Positions 42,197-55,235 of a DNA stretch of 64,000 bases are shown here, piece by piece. The stretch lies in the NCBI GenBank assembly GCA_021234155.1, contig JAJEKV010000026.1, positions 4,901,183 to 4,965,182 of the forward strand. Direction: 5' to 3'. Numbering within the stretch: position 1 is the stretch's first letter; every line of letters starts with the position of its first letter. Under the pieces are notes generated by a model. The model worked only from the letters and a program-made list of their open reading frames with translations, searched no databases and was not told the origin of the DNA. The stretch is from Isoetes taiwanensis. Taxonomy: Eukaryota; Streptophyta; Lycopodiopsida; Isoetales; Isoetaceae. The position numbers and the translations under genes are program-made.

Positions 42197-44976
42197 TAAT
42201 ATCCAATTGAAAATGCATTTTAATCCAGAAGACAGAGAAGGATTTGGAACCATAAAGAATTCTATATCTAGCTTTCCAAACATTCCAGGAGGCAATATAA
42301 ATAAGAGTGTTTGCCAGAGTATCATCTTGTTGCAAGAATGAGAGAATATTGTTGACATCTTTATTATGTAGATATCCATCAAATCTGCCAGAGAACCAAG
42401 TCCAGAAAGAGCTTAATTTAGGACAAAGGAAAATATGATCCATGGACTCTTCCTGAAGGCATCCAGAATGATAGTGAGTTGAGAGTGCAATAGGAATTCG
42501 ATATATTTTTGAAAAGAGAGAGAATATCTGATTGACTTAATGACCATGTTTGCATGGCTTTGACTGGAGCATCAATATGACTCAGATAGGCATAGATATC
42601 ACTGACCTTGTAGATATTCTTCCCTTTTAAAGTTCATTCCAGACTAGTACTATTAGCATTAAAATTCTTGAAAGGAACAAGAATATTCTTGAAATGTGCA
42701 TATAGCTTTTTATCACTTGAGGTATCTCTGATGATTGACTTTAAGGCAGTCCATGAGATAAAGGAATTATTATCTCTGTAGAGGTCTTTCACTCTTGAAA
42801 TCCTTTTCTCAGACCATTTACTGTAGATTCTAGGATGCTTGATGGCTATCACTTTGAAGTGATGATCTTGAAAGATAGGGGACCAGAATAAATTCGTGTT
42901 CATAGTGGCATCAGTGACCTTATCACTCTGAAGACAAGTTTGAACCTTATTCCAGGCCATCAACAAATTTTTCATGAGAGGGGAGGAGTTTGGAGCAGGA
43001 TGCAAATGCACAAAGGCATATTCTGAGAGACAGTGCTTAATAGTAGGATGACTCGAAGGGTAAGCTATATTCAACCAATAAGCAATAAATTGAGAAGCAG
43101 GAGAGGCATTATCCATAAGAGTTCTGCAAATATATTTCCCTGCTAATGGGCAAGCTTGAATATGCAAATTTTTACATCCCAACCCTCCAAGTTTTTTAGG
43201 CCTTGAAATTGAATTCCAGTTGACTAAGTGAGAACTATTCCAAATAAAATTTCTAATGATTTTCTCTAAGTCAGAATAAATAGACCTTGGAGCATCTAAG
43301 GCAGAGGAGAAGTATACATGAGATGAGGCTAAGACTGAGTTTGCAATAATAGTTCTGCCAACAAAAGATAAACAGCTCCTGTAGTTATTCAATTTCCTTT
43401 TGATTCTCTCTAGAATTGGATTCCATAATCCTTTTAGACTTGGATTCACAGAAAGGGGCATACCAAGTAAATTAGAAGTCTGCAAGGTGTTTAAAACCGG
43501 GATGCCACATATGGAAGTTTGATTGATGTCCCTAATAATCTTACTCTTGTCAAGGTTGAGATGCGAGGCAGAGAGAACTCCTTAATTAGGTCCAAGAAAG
43601 AATTGACATTATTGGCATTAGAGTCTAAGAAAGCAAAAGTGTCATCTGCATATTGAGATATTGTGAGATAATCAACATTATTTAGAAGCTTAAGGCCAAT
43701 GATATTTCATGTAGTTTGAAGATTATCTACACATCTTGTAAGCATACAAATTAGAAAAAGATAGGGGGGCAAAGGACAACCTTGTCTAACTCCTTTGTCT
43801 AGTAGAGGGAAGAAATTTGTTGGAGAACCATTAATAATAACAGCAGAATTAGACATAGCCATGAATGAAAGAAATAATTTTAGGATGAAAGCCAATTTTC
43901 TTTAAGGCAATATCAATGAAATCCCATTTGACTGTATCAAAGACTCTCTTGAAATCTAACTTAAGCAGAATGCAAGCTTGCTTGGAGATTTTATTCCAGT
44001 GTAGACCTTCCATTGCAGTTATATAATTGTCCAGGATAAATCTGTTGGGGAGGAAAGCAGCTTGCTTTTCACTGATATTTTTTTGCAGATAAGGTTGAAC
44101 TCTTTGTGCAATGATTTTTGCACATAGCTTATAAGTAGAATTTGTCAAAGAAATTGGCCTCCATGCAGGAAAGGAGCTTGGATTTTCAATTTTAGGCACT
44201 AAAGCAATAAATCCACCAGAGATAGAGGGGTGCAAATGCTTTGAATTCTAGAAGCTATGCACTAATCCAATTAAGTCTGACTTCATAATATTCCAGAAGT
44301 GGAGATAGAACTCAGGAGGAAAGCCATCAGGACCAGGGGATTTACCTTTAGTAAAGCTCTTGAGAGTTTTAAGAATTTCATCCTCAGAAGGAATATTTGC
44401 TCAAGAAGCATCCATAATATCAGCTGGATTAGCCAGAATATTGTCCAGTCGAGAAATAAATCTATTTCAATTCATAATCTCATTTGCTGAGGGATTAGAA
44501 TTTGCAAAGAGAGAGGCATAATTCCCAAAGAAGAATTTCTTGATATCAGAGTTCGAAGTGAGGGAGGTATTCGAGCCATTGTTGACTTGAGTTACTAAAT
44601 TATTAAGGAGCCCGTTTCTTACTACCCTGAAGAAGAATTTTGAGTTGCCATGGTCAACCTCACTGTTATATTTGATCTTGCATTTAATTGCAGAACATTT
44701 GGCTTCTCTCTCCTCAATATTGTATAGGTGTCTCTCAATTAATTCTTCACCAATTTGAAGACTGTGATTGTGAGGATCATCCTGTAGCAGAGATCTAACT
44801 TCCTTCATTTTGGTAAGAAGGGTTTCTTTTTCCTGGATCCTAATTAAATGTCTTCTTTTGGCCCAGTTTTTATCCAATCGTTGGCCCTTTTTATCTTGGA
44901 ATAAAAATGTGGAACAATTGGAAGTTGCAGACAATGGTCTGATAAAATTCAGCAAAATCCTTATTAAAGTCTTCAT
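42189..44976 (-). pseudogene. LINE ORF2: reverse transcriptase and zinc domain, no endonuclease
   Basis: Reading 44976 downward: a helical linker (RHLIRIQEKETLL, KYNSEVDHGNSKFFF), FTKGKSPGPDGFPPEFY, GFIALVPKIENP, WRPISLTNSTYKLCAKI, AAFLPNRFILDN, DFKRVFDTVKWDF, the RT core YADDTFAFLDS (about 43640-43670), then LLGMPLSVNPS, SCLSFVGRTII, SRPKKLGGLG and a C-terminal zf-RVT region (SGCLQEESMDHIFLCPKL). At least five stops or frame changes. The N-terminal AP-endonuclease is absent, and ORF1 sequence follows directly upstream, so an internal deletion removed it. Confidence 0.88.
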
Positions 44977-45109
44977 TCAGGAGAAGAGAACAGTTAAACT
45001 TAAAAGGAATATTGCCATCTCTGGGAATTCTAAGAAGATATATGAAGAAATTGAGGTTGGTGATTTGAAATGGAAGTGCCTTCATCACTTGTGACAAAAC
45101 AGTTATCCC

Positions 45110-45885
45110 AAAAGTCAGAATTTGGATTGGATACATAGAACCTGTCCAAAGCGCAATAAATTCTATATGCTTTCTCGCTTCTTTGTATGCCCGCATCTTC
45201 TGCAATTTATCCCTAAATTCCTCCTCCTCCTGCTGTTGCGTGAGATCATCATTTAACCAAAGCTTCTGCCCTTTAAGCATGCTCCTATTAAACATGATTC
45301 ATTCCCAAGTTTGCAAATTTTGGAACTTAATAATAATTGGCCTCGATTTACCTTCTTGTCTCTTTCCCACACAGAAGCAGCTGACAAAACCAGGATCATG
45401 TAATGCATTGTATTTTCAAAGAAATCATTCGTTGCTTTTGTCATATCTACCTCTTCTTCAAAAAGACCTAAAAGCTTAATATTCAATCGCTTATTAGCGC
45501 GGGCTTGTTCTTCTCTCATAACATTGCTAACACAAGATTCCATATGTTCAGCAATTTTTCTACTTTGCCTTTGCCTTCTACATCTCTATTCTCCTGATTA
45601 ATTTTCATCTTCTCTACATGATTTTCCATTGTTCCCAGCTTTTCTTTCACAAGATTTTAATTCAGCGTTGATGGAAATAAGCTCTTGTTTCAGACTTCCA
45701 ATTTCTTTTTGAATTTGAGTAACCTGTTCTTGCAACTGAAGCTTTTCCATGTCCTGAGCTGCCAATCGTGTATCCTTGACATCCCACCGTGACTGTAATT
45801 GAGGAACTGTTTTTGTGCCATCAGTGTCTATCACTGTCACCAGAAGCGACGGAAGTTGCCACCCAGAATCTGCCTTTGCTGACAT
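45110..45885 (-). pseudogene. LINE ORF1 remnant
   Basis: Starts MSAKADSGWQLPSLLV at 45885. A coiled-coil segment (QEQVTQIQKEIGSLKQELIS) is followed, in other frames, by KRLNIKLLGLFEEE, KATNDFFENTM, SAASVWERDK and LLKGQKLWLNDDLTQQQEEE-like sequence, the RNA-binding core of plant LINE ORF1. It belongs with the ORF2 at 42189-44976. Confidence 0.75.
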
Positions 45886-45904
45886 GTTTATTCAATGCTC
45901 CCAT

Positions 45905-46115
45905 GTTCAATGTGAAATGTATTAATGCTTATGATGTCAAGTTTAGTGGAATGATATTTGATCACATCTATCTTCTTCGATATGTGAGCATGGTAATTTT
46001 AAGTGCTTATAATAATTGTTTAAATTGTATAATGTGTATTAATGCTTAATATCTTCAGATTAATGGAATGATATTTTATTACATCTATCTTCCTCGATAC
46101 GTGCACATGATAATT
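45905..46115. repeat. ~115-bp tandem duplication
   Basis: Two diverged copies sharing gtattaatgctta, ggaatgatattt, acatctatctt and cacatgataattttt-type endings. AT-rich, no coding sense. Confidence 0.65.
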
Positions 46116-46539
46116 TTTGTATGATTAATTTTTATATGGTTGATATAGATTATTATTGTAGCATCACAATATGATATATGTGTAGTTGGTTTAAATTGAC
46201 TAATATGACTTGTTTTTGCATGATATGGAATAGTTAATCAATACAATTTAATAGCCTGATTCGAATGCCGATTTAAAATAGTGCTTCAATGTGCCAGATT
46301 TAGTGCTTCATGTGACATGTTTAGTAATGCTGCAATAGGGGATTTTGCAACTGCATGGAAATGTGCAATGAAAATGTGAATGCCTGGGAGTTGAGACCAG
46401 AATTTTACCACGTATTCTACAATATATTAGATTAAACACAGTCAAATGGGTAATTCAGAGGACAAAATGCCTTAGAAAAGTAGAACACCACATCATTCTA
46501 AAATGCAAATAAGAACAGGTAAGTAGCAAGGAATTGCGA

Positions 46540-49500
46540 TTAGTCCTGCAAACAGAAGGACCCAAGCTTGAAATCTGTATGGAACAAAAATAGGAGCTGA
46601 AAGAAAACAAAGAAAACAATTTGGGTGAGCTTCTCGAGATTGAAGAACTAAACTTGAGCATTACAACTTCCCAAAAATGCATGAAAAAGAACCAAAATAC
46701 AGTTTTGTGGAGAAATAAATCTCATTTTACGATTAGTATTGTAAGGTAACAAAGCTACATCTTCGACATTTGCAATACAAAAACTATGCTGCAATACCAA
46801 ACAAAGTTTCAAAAAAAAAGATCAATAGCACTTAAAAAAAATCACATACCAGAAGAAAGCTTAATCTGCCATAGCCATTGCTCGAAGCGGAGGATCAAGT
46901 TGTATAACATTGCTCTATTGTCAGCAAAAAGAAATCTAAAAAGAAAAGCATTTCTCTCACTAAATGGGCGAAACAAGAATGGGTATCAGCATGCCACAGC
47001 TAGAAAATGGAATAGGTAGAAGATAGTTCTCCTGCCTGTCTTAGTTTTATAGTAAAAAGCATTAAGTAGGAAAGATTTTTGTGTCAATCGAACACAAGAT
47101 AAAAGAATAAGACTTCCTTAAGTTATCCACTATTGTTGACATTGTTTTCACTCCTTTCAACTTCAATACCTGATATCTTGGCAGCCGTTTAGCAGCACCT
47201 CGAAGAATGCCTTCCCTATCCTGCTGTGAAGCATTTGAATATACCTTATTATTATAGATTGCAATTTCTTTTGACAGTTGTTGTTTTCTCCTCTTGCTTA
47301 ATCCATTGCTGGAGCCATCTTTCTTTAAGTCTGTTTCTCTTGGTCTTTTCTTTGCTATTTGTTCTCAACTTTTCATTGCATACAATTTTCTATATAGTGA
47401 TTCCTGATCTTCAAAACTATGTTGTTGTTGGACCCCAATACCACCTTTTAAAAAAATAAGCATTCTAGAGTTCGAGAATGTATAACATGGAAAAGCAGTT
47501 TTAAAGCACTTAGCAAAAGCTATAAGTAATCACAAGCTGCCTGAAAACATATCTTTCTTTAAGATCGAATTTCTTTGGTGGTTCTGATTTAGTGGTAGCC
47601 TCACAAACTCAAACTGAGTGTTTCCGAGAGCCCATTAAGTAGACCAATTTTGTGATCTCAAATTCAATGCCTTTTAGTGTATTGCTGCAAGATTTGTTTT
47701 TTTCTGCTCTTCTAAATCCGGAAAGTGCCAGACCACTCTTCCTACTTATTTTCTTCTCAATACCCAATGTCTTACTTTAATTTTTTTGTAGGCTATGACA
47801 AACGAAGCTAAGGAGGTAAGCCCCAGAAATTAGCTTTCAAAACCTATTTATTTCTTATGCTGTGAAACTGATTGTTGTATTTTTTAATTGCAGATGAAGA
47901 TTGCTCGAATTGAAGCTGAGTCCTTGCGAGATTTATGTGGTATCGGCACAAAACTGAAAGAACTGAAGTGGAAAGATGTTTTTCCAGCATATTGGAATGA
48001 AATATGGAGTGTCCCTTTGGTTAAAGGAAATATTCATGTAAAAATGGTTCTAGAACAATATGCCATAAAGCTAAATGATCTGATTTTGAACATCTATCAA
48101 AGAGATCTCACCAACAATGACTGTAGGACTCAATTTTCTCATGCCATCGTGTAGCAGAACACTGTGAAAACTCGTCTAAATTCAGAAACATATAAGGTTG
48201 ATTGGGCACAGTTTGCAGCTCAGGCTTACAGGGATTCAATGGATAAGAGGTCAAGAAATGATGGCTCCTTCAACAAGAATATAGAGGCCATTTTGCACGT
48301 GATAAACAACTTGAATGAGGTTAAACACATTGATGAAAAGAATATAACCAAGAAACAAGAAGATTTGTTGAGGCTAGAAGGTGTTGTAAAAGGTCCTGAC
48401 AGGAATTGTTCTGTCTTACTTGAAGCTATTCAAGATAAAAAAAGGAGTCATGGACAGCAATGGAAGCAAATCTAGAACAAGATGAGAACATAACGGCATG
48501 CATCGAGATCCTTAAAAGGGAAGAAAAGATGCTGGAAGATGCTGGAGGTCACTTGCCAAGATCGACAGAATCCAACATTTTGCCCTCCAAAGGGAAATTG
48601 AAAAGCCCAAGATGGATTTTTAAGGTATGAAGATAAAATGGAGTATTGACACAAATGTTGCAAGAATGTGCGTGAAGTCCAAAAGGCATGTTAGACTAAC
48701 CATGGGAGAGTATAACATTCCAATAATCCATGACGAGGTATGTAACGTTTGTGGTTTGGCACTTACTACTGAATATGAAATGCATGTTAAGCTTTCTTGC
48801 CAGCACAAATATCATGTATATTGCTTTAGTATAGTGTTGGAAACTTTGGCATGCGTAGTTCCAGATTGTGATACAACAGTGCTACAAGCACTTTTAAAAG
48901 AATTGGGATACAAAGCTGATGAAGCAACAATTGCGGGTGAAGAAGATGTTGATGCTGACGCTGAAGAAGAAGAAGATGGTGGTGAGGAAGTTGAAGAAGA
49001 TGCTGATGATATATCACTTCTAAGAAACAGATCATGAAGAAAAATAAGATACTTGATGAAAGTACTGGTAGCAGTGGTGAGGTAAAATCTGATGAAGAAT
49101 CCGTTCCTATTAGGAAGACCAAGAAGAGAACCATAGGTACTAGAAGTGATATCAAAAGGTTTAGGAAAGCTAATGGAGGTGCAAGTAACTTAGAACTATC
49201 CATGTTATTTTGTTTTCTTTGAATAATTTGACAATATTTTTTTGTTGTGTTTCTGTGTTGAGCTTATTGATGTGGATAAGCTTAATCTAGTGAAGACGAC
49301 TCATTATACTTCGTGTTCGAGAGTACAAAAGAATGTTGGACTAGATGTTAGCATGGTGGCTGCTAAGGAAGGTTAGTCCCAAAAAGAGGTAAAACTTTGT
49401 AACACTATATTCTTTCCCTTTTTATAATTCTTTCTCTCACTTTTAGTTATTTTTTATTTGCAGTTGAGGTTGTTTCCATAGATGGTGGAAAAGTTATTGA

Positions 49501-49620
49501 TGAGGACCAGGAAGCAACTTAGGATGTGATTCCAAACCCTGACATAACACTTGACCAGGCTAATTGGGCTGCTGAATTGAAGAAGTATCAGGCCCTTGCA
49601 ACCAAGATTGATAACTAAGC
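46540..49620 (+). pseudogene. Decayed multi-exon gene with RING-like finger
   Basis: Coding-like blocks in changing frames: 46540-46700 (NLGELLEIEELNLSITTSQ), a mini-exon at 47794-47815 bounded by ag/gt, 47894-48475 (KLKELKWKDVFPAYWNEIW, then YKVDWAQFAAQAYRDSMDKR) with a TAG at 48152, a frame-shifted coiled part to 48624, and 48627-49037 with CNVCG...C.H.YHVYC...CVVPDC, a RING-like zinc finger, followed by an acidic tail. Later exons at about 49034-49180, 49262-49371 and 49464-49618 end in a TAA, with one TAG inside. Splice-like borders suggest a host gene rather than a retroelement. I do not recognise the family; a ubiquitin-ligase role would be only a guess from the finger. Confidence 0.45.
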
Positions 49621-50435
49621 TCTGCTACACTGCTAAAGGACTGCTAATGTCTATTTTCTATGATATATTTATCTCCATAAAGCATTTTGTAACTTAGTCC
49701 ACACTTGGATCTTTTTGTAAATGAAAAAAAAAAGACTTTCTCTACTAGTTTCAACTGTTCTATTCCCAAATGGGTCAATGGGTTATTTCCAAAAGTTCAA
49801 TGGGATAAAGTTCAATGGTTTAATTGTACTGAAACTTAGTTTGTCAATTCTTCTTTTTCAACTTTTCTTGCTTTTTGTTGAAGTAGTTTTGTTTGCAATA
49901 GCTTTTGTAGACTTTGCAACACCTCTTTCCTGGTTTGTTGATGTCCTATCTTCCTTGGTTTTTTTTTTCAATTCATTTTTCACTATTTTTCTTGCTTGTC
50001 TTGCACTGATCTTGTTTGCAACCTGCTTGCTTGGCCTTGTTTTCTTGCCTGCTATTTTGTTGTTGTTTTTTATTTGTTTTTTATTTTTTAGTTAACACAA
50101 ATTATTAACACACAACTAACATTATTAACACATATCATTGCATTTGACACATCCTATTGTTTAAATTCGGTTTTTCCGGGGTTCCAAAAACTTTTTGGAT
50201 TTTTTTTTCAGGTTAATTTTCTAAGGTTTCAAGGTTTTTAGCTCCCGGCAAAAAATTCCAGCGTTCCAAAAATCATTGTTGTGGCGTTTCTAATGATTTG
50301 CTGATTTTGGGTTAGTCGCTGGCGGATTCTTCGGCATGTAGGCCACAGATGATCCTTCCAGATATTGCATTTGATTTCTGACAGAGATGATGGCAGTGTG
50401 ACATAGAGAGTTTTGTTTACTGTGATGTTAACATC
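49621..50435. other. Low-complexity region, possible minus-strand K/T-rich remnant
   Basis: The + strand ORF at 49721-50095 is hydrophobic low complexity. The opposite strand reads as lysine/threonine-rich (NKTTSTKSKK), which is more protein-like but lacks a clear start. No assignment. Confidence 0.3.
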
Positions 50436-50667
50436 AAGGGGTTTCAGCGTTCCTGCCAGTGCCCTGGATTTCTTCTTACTAGATTAGTCATATGGAAGGA
50501 TCGATTCTTCCATCATATTGAAGGATTGATATATGCATTTATCAATCTTGAAGGGGTTTCCAGCGTTCCTGCCAGTGCCGTGGATTTCTTCTTACCAGAT
50601 TAGTCATATGGAAGGAGCGATTCTTCCATAATATTGAAGGATTGATATATGCGTTTATCAATTTTGA
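50436..50667. repeat. ~115-bp tandem duplication
   Basis: Copies at 50436-50550 and 50551-50667 begin aaggggtttc and share agcgttcctgccagtgcc and gattgatatatgc; about 95 percent alike by eye. Confidence 0.88.
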
Positions 50668-50798
50668 TGCTATCTAATTAAACCCTAGACTGCAGTATCC
50701 ATCTTCTTCAATTTAGCAGAGTATTTGTTTGCTGCAGACCTTAATTTTGACAATCCTCTCTGTTCAGACATACATGCCACTGAAACATATTAGACTAG

Positions 50799-51140
50799 AG
50801 GCTTGAGCGCTTTGATTATCTGATTAGACAAAGCTTTTCAACCTTTATATTTGAACACCCTCTGGTATGTTTTCTAAGCTTGATCATATCTTTCTTGGCT
50901 CTTATGTTCCAAATGAATGATTGTCCATGTTTTTGCAGCCTAAATGTGGAGATACTATGTTATTCCAGTATTTTATTCATTTGAAGAGAAGAATTAAGGT
51001 TCATTTTTTGCTTTGATTGATGAGGTGAGCTACTTAGGCTTGAGCGCTTTGATTATCTAATTAGACAAAGCATGATTGTCCATGTTTTTGCAGCCTAAAT
51101 GTGGAGATACTATGTTATTCCAGTATTTTATTCATTTGAA
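50799..51140. repeat. Overlapping direct duplications
   Basis: Atgattgtccatgtttttgc and the next ~55 bases occur at 50916 and 51072. Ggcttgagcgctttgattat occurs at 50800 and 51038. Gattgatgaggtgagctac occurs at about 51015 and 51365. These suggest several rounds of local duplication. Confidence 0.8.
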
Positions 51141-52645
51141 AAGCACTAGGAGTGGTGAGTTTTCATCTTTGATTTTATACTTGAGATGCTTTTGGTATGT
51201 AATTTGAGTAGCTACGTTAAACTCAGCTAGATACATAGTCATTTTGTGCTTCAATGTAAACTGCTACATTTTTGCAGCATGCATGCTCCAGTTTGGTTGC
51301 AAGAAGTTAATGCTACTCAGTTTGGTTGTTAAGAAGGTAAGCATTAATGTTCATTTCTTCTTTGATTGATGAGGTGAGCTACATCTTTTAAAGTAGTTAT
51401 AGGTCTACATTAGATTATGCTCTAGAGTCTGGACCACTTTTATCCGCCCATCATATCTCCCCAATTATAACAGCATCAACATTGTGTTTTATTTAACTTC
51501 AAATGTAGCTTTTGGGATCTATATATGTAGGTGCTTCTCATATGGGCCATTAGGCATTGATTTGAACAAGCTGCAGCCAGCCTAAACACAGAGGAATTTG
51601 GACATTGATAATGATAGTTGTTGCAGCAAATAAATATGATATGAAAGTCAAATTCTTTAGACGGAAGCTAAATAATGCACCACTATTAGCTCAGTATAGG
51701 CGACTCTAGAGGTGAGAATTTCATCATTGTCACTTGTTGGACAGAAGTTTTACATAGCATTCGTTGTTATATTGTTTAACTGCCTACTGCCCTTTTTGTG
51801 CAAAAACATTTCTGGCAATAGTCCACTAAATATATTATTACAACTCATTTGATTGTTCCTTTCTTAAATCTGTGACAAGTTCTTTTGTTATGTTTATGCA
51901 AGTTGCCAATAAAAGTCGAAGAATAAGAATCATTGGTGTAAAATGTATTTCAAGACAAATGTAGCACAAGGACTCAAGCAATCAAGCATTGACCTCTCTA
52001 ACTGGTCTTTTTTTCTATTTCAAGGATGTGCAGCAGAAGATGCAGCATGTTGGATTCAGCAATCATGCATTCACATTTATAAAATCTGTAAGTATTCATG
52101 CAAATGGAAACTAAGTCCATGGCTATTGTAATTAGAGATCTTAAGAATATGGTCATCTCCAGTTATGTTTCTGTTTGTCATAATCAGAAAATTTCATTCA
52201 ATTCGTCAACTACCTCATGTTGATTTTCAATGTGTTTTCAGAATTCTAAAATGTATAACATAGTGCAAGCTCTTCATTGTGACACAGATAGAAACCCAAC
52301 CTATGTGGATATGCACTATGGCCAGCCTTTGTAACAAGAAAGGAACCTTCTGTGATGATAATTTAACAAACATGTTACATAGCAAATTAGGTTGCTGAAG
52401 CAGAGGTCCGATGATGTTCATATAGGAGTATGATAGTCTAAGCTGTCTTGATGTAATATTTCGCTTGGATGTATGATGGATGAATGAGCATGCTGCAACA
52501 AGCAAATGATCCTAGAGCACGAAGATTATTGAAATCACGTGCATTTGCTAGGTGAGGGGTGTACCAAAGAAATGGGATCTAGATTGTGCAATACAAGATG
52601 GTATTCTCTCAAATTGAAGCTTCTGAACTAAACTCGAATGGTTGA
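51141..52645. other. Intergenic, no gene recognised
   Basis: AT-rich; several tgcag acceptor-like sites but no consistent frame. Could be non-coding transcribed sequence; not supported. Confidence 0.35.
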
Positions 52646-53510
52646 TGTGCAGTTGCATGCATATGATAATGTAATCAGAGGACGCTGGAGCATCCCAGCT
52701 TGCCGGAATGCATGCTTTGCATCACTTGCATGCCAAGGCATCTTGCATTGCGAATCTTCTTCATGAAAATGAAAATCTGGCCTTTGGGAAAATTTGCCGC
52801 CCCAATGGAGCATTGCAGCGATGGCGATCTCTTTCCAGCCATGGCGCCCATAGTTTTTTCCTGCCACAAAAGGTTAGGGCATTTGCTATTCATGAGACCC
52901 GAAGGCATGAGCTGGCCAAAGTCAGGGACTGCCGCAGACATGGAGGGGCAGCGGGGCTGGTCCGGGGAAGGATGCGGAAATTCAGGAAGCCAAACAGGGA
53001 TGCAGGCACTCCGGCCCCTCGAGTCCCCTCTGAGGGGGGCCCAGCGACACAGGCATCCACATCTTCCGCTCCCCCTGGGACCACCACTACCACCGGACCT
53101 GAAGTGGCGATACCTGCCACTAAATAGGGATCGTGCCTCAACGTGGTATCCTGGAATTGCCGTGGCTTCCCATGGCAGAAGGGGGACAGTCTCAATTCTG
53201 TCGCCATGGATATGGACCTTATCTTCCTCATGGAAACATGGGAACATGCTGGTCACAGGCTACCTGATTTGCCAGGATACCAGCGCTACTCCGTCTTCAA
53301 TGAGTGCACCGGGAAACGAGGACACGGAGGAATTGTGTGTTACTACCAGACAGCCTTGGTCCAATCGGTCTCTCTATACAAGGCAGACAGGCACAACAGA
53401 TACCTGTGGGTATGAGTGCAGAACAGCGATGGCAGCCCTCTCTTTGTGGTGGCTTGCTACTTCCCACATGCTGAGAGAAACTTTACACAAGGCCCCCAAA
53501 AATGAACTTG
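52646..53510 (+). mobile_element. LINE 5' fragment: ORF1 end and AP-endonuclease start
   Basis: ORF1 C-terminus (frame from 52708): FAIHETRRHELAKVRDCRRH, GGAAGLVRGRMRKF, then a T/P-rich linker ending in TAG (53125-53127). Six codons later, in the same frame, the AP-endonuclease begins VVSWNCRGFPW, with DLIFLMETWEHAGHRLPDLP, GHGGIVCYY and NRYLWV, stop, VQNSDGSPLFVVACYFPHAE. The endonuclease nicks target DNA to prime insertion. The fragment ends near 53510, before the RT, where a satellite array starts. Confidence 0.85.
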
Positions 53511-53602
53511 TATAAAAAATTAGCATAAAAACCAGTATGTATGTGGTTTTTTTATACAACAATCCATAATGTAAAAAAAAACCACGTGTCCTTTCTGGTT
53601 AT

Positions 53603-54470
53603 GCAAAACCAATAGTATTTCATATCATGTTTTGTGATACTAGTTTAAAATTTCGCACTAGGTTCTAGAAATCATCATTAGTTTGTAAGGTTGTTTTTAT
53701 GTGTACATTGATTTAGCAAAATTATTGCTAGTTCATATCATGTTTAATTACATAAATTGTTTAACCATGCAATAGTTTTTTGGAGTCATCAATAGTTTAA
53801 AAGATGTGTTTTATGCATATATCGATTTTACAAAACCAATAGTGGTTCATATCATATTTTTTGTACTAATTCGAAATTTCACACTAGTTTCTAGAAATTA
53901 TCATTAGTTTGTAAGATTGTTTTTAAGTGTACATTGATTTAACAAAATCATTGCTAGTTCATATCATGTTTAATTATATGAATTCTTTAATCGTGCAATA
54001 GTTTTTTGGAATCATCAATATTTTAAAAGATGTGTTTTATGCATACATTGATTTTACAAAACCAATAGTGGCTCATATCATATTTTTTGTACCAATTCGA
54101 AATTTCAGGCTAGTTTCTAGAATTCATCATTAGATTGTAAGACTGTTTTTAAGTGTACATTGATTTAACAAGATCATTGCTAGTTCGTGTTATGTTTAAT
54201 TACATGAATTCTACAATCATACAATAGTTTAGAATATGTGTTTTATGCATATAATAATTTTGCAAAACCAGTAGTGGTTCATATTATGTTCTTTGTACTA
54301 ATTCGAAATTTTACACCAGTTTCTAGAAATCATCATTAGCTTATAAGATTGTTTTCAAGTGTACATTGATTTAGCAAAATCGTTGCTTGTTTAATTACAT
54401 GAATTCTACAACCGTACAATGTTTTTGAATTCATCAATAGTTTAGAAGATGTGTTTATACGTGTACTTCT
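53603..54470. repeat. Satellite-like tandem repeat, ~226-bp unit, four copies
   Basis: The landmark caaaaccaatag (or caaaaccagtag) recurs at about 53603, 53831, 54057 and 54262, giving spacings of 228, 226 and 205 bp. Each copy contains ctagaaatcatcattag, gtgtacattgattta and gtttaattacatgaatt. AT-rich and non-coding. Confidence 0.88.
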
Positions 54471-55235
54471 CAAACATATGGCCTAGGGCAGTTGCACAAA
54501 CAGTCATTTCCTGCCATCTGGCATGCCTGGTCGCACGATGTTCAACTTATTACGAGCCATTGCAATGAGGCAAGTTTGGAGCCGGTGTCTGGGAAAGGTT
54601 TTTTTGTTCTTCCTCTTAGGGTCTCTCTTTAAACCCTCGAGGGATCCTACTCACAAGCTCCCGACCACTTCAAATGTAGGGAAGGCTGCCAAAACCTAAA
54701 CTTTACAGACTTAGTAGGATTTAAGTATCGAGACATTAAAACAACTCCATCTGTTAATGCCACCATTGAAATGGTAGTTCATGTTCCAAGAAACATCCCA
54801 AAAAAGAAAACATGGCCATCCACTGCACAGATGTGCCAACCCCCAAATTTTCCCCTTTCGTTACGTACAGGAAAATGGCGTGTTTCCCTAATTCGACCAC
54901 TTCAATGAGCTCAAAATGGGGTTTTGACTTTACATATGAGTTCAAAGCATCCAATTCACACACTGGCCTACCAACAGGGCCAAACTCGATTTGCTACAGG
55001 CAACTAGTCGACCTTTCGCGCAATGTGCTCCTAGCCTAGTGCTATAGTGTAAAGATACCGTGTACTTGGAAATCCAGGCAGTTGAACAATCCTCTACCTT
55101 TCAAACATGTGTCATAGGGTAGTCTTGGCCATTTGGATGCAACTACGCAGTCGAATTGTCGTTCTGTGGCTTCTGGCATGCCCGACCGCACGATGTCCAG
55201 TTTGTTACGAGCCACAGCAAGTTTGGATTGAAGGA
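54471..55235. repeat. Diverged direct repeat pair
   Basis: The segment at about 54475-54575 (tctggcatgcctggtcgcac, acgagccattgcaatga) recurs diverged at about 55095-55225 (tctggcatgcccgaccgcac, acgagccacagcaag). A short ORF between is not protein-like. Confidence 0.6.

Noticed and set aside
49721-50095. 124-codon hydrophobic ORF, possible membrane protein
   Set aside because: Low-complexity T-rich DNA gives leucine/phenylalanine runs; no start context or homology.
52675-53256. 193-codon minus-strand ORF
   Set aside because: It is the antisense shadow of a clear LINE ORF1/endonuclease on the + strand.
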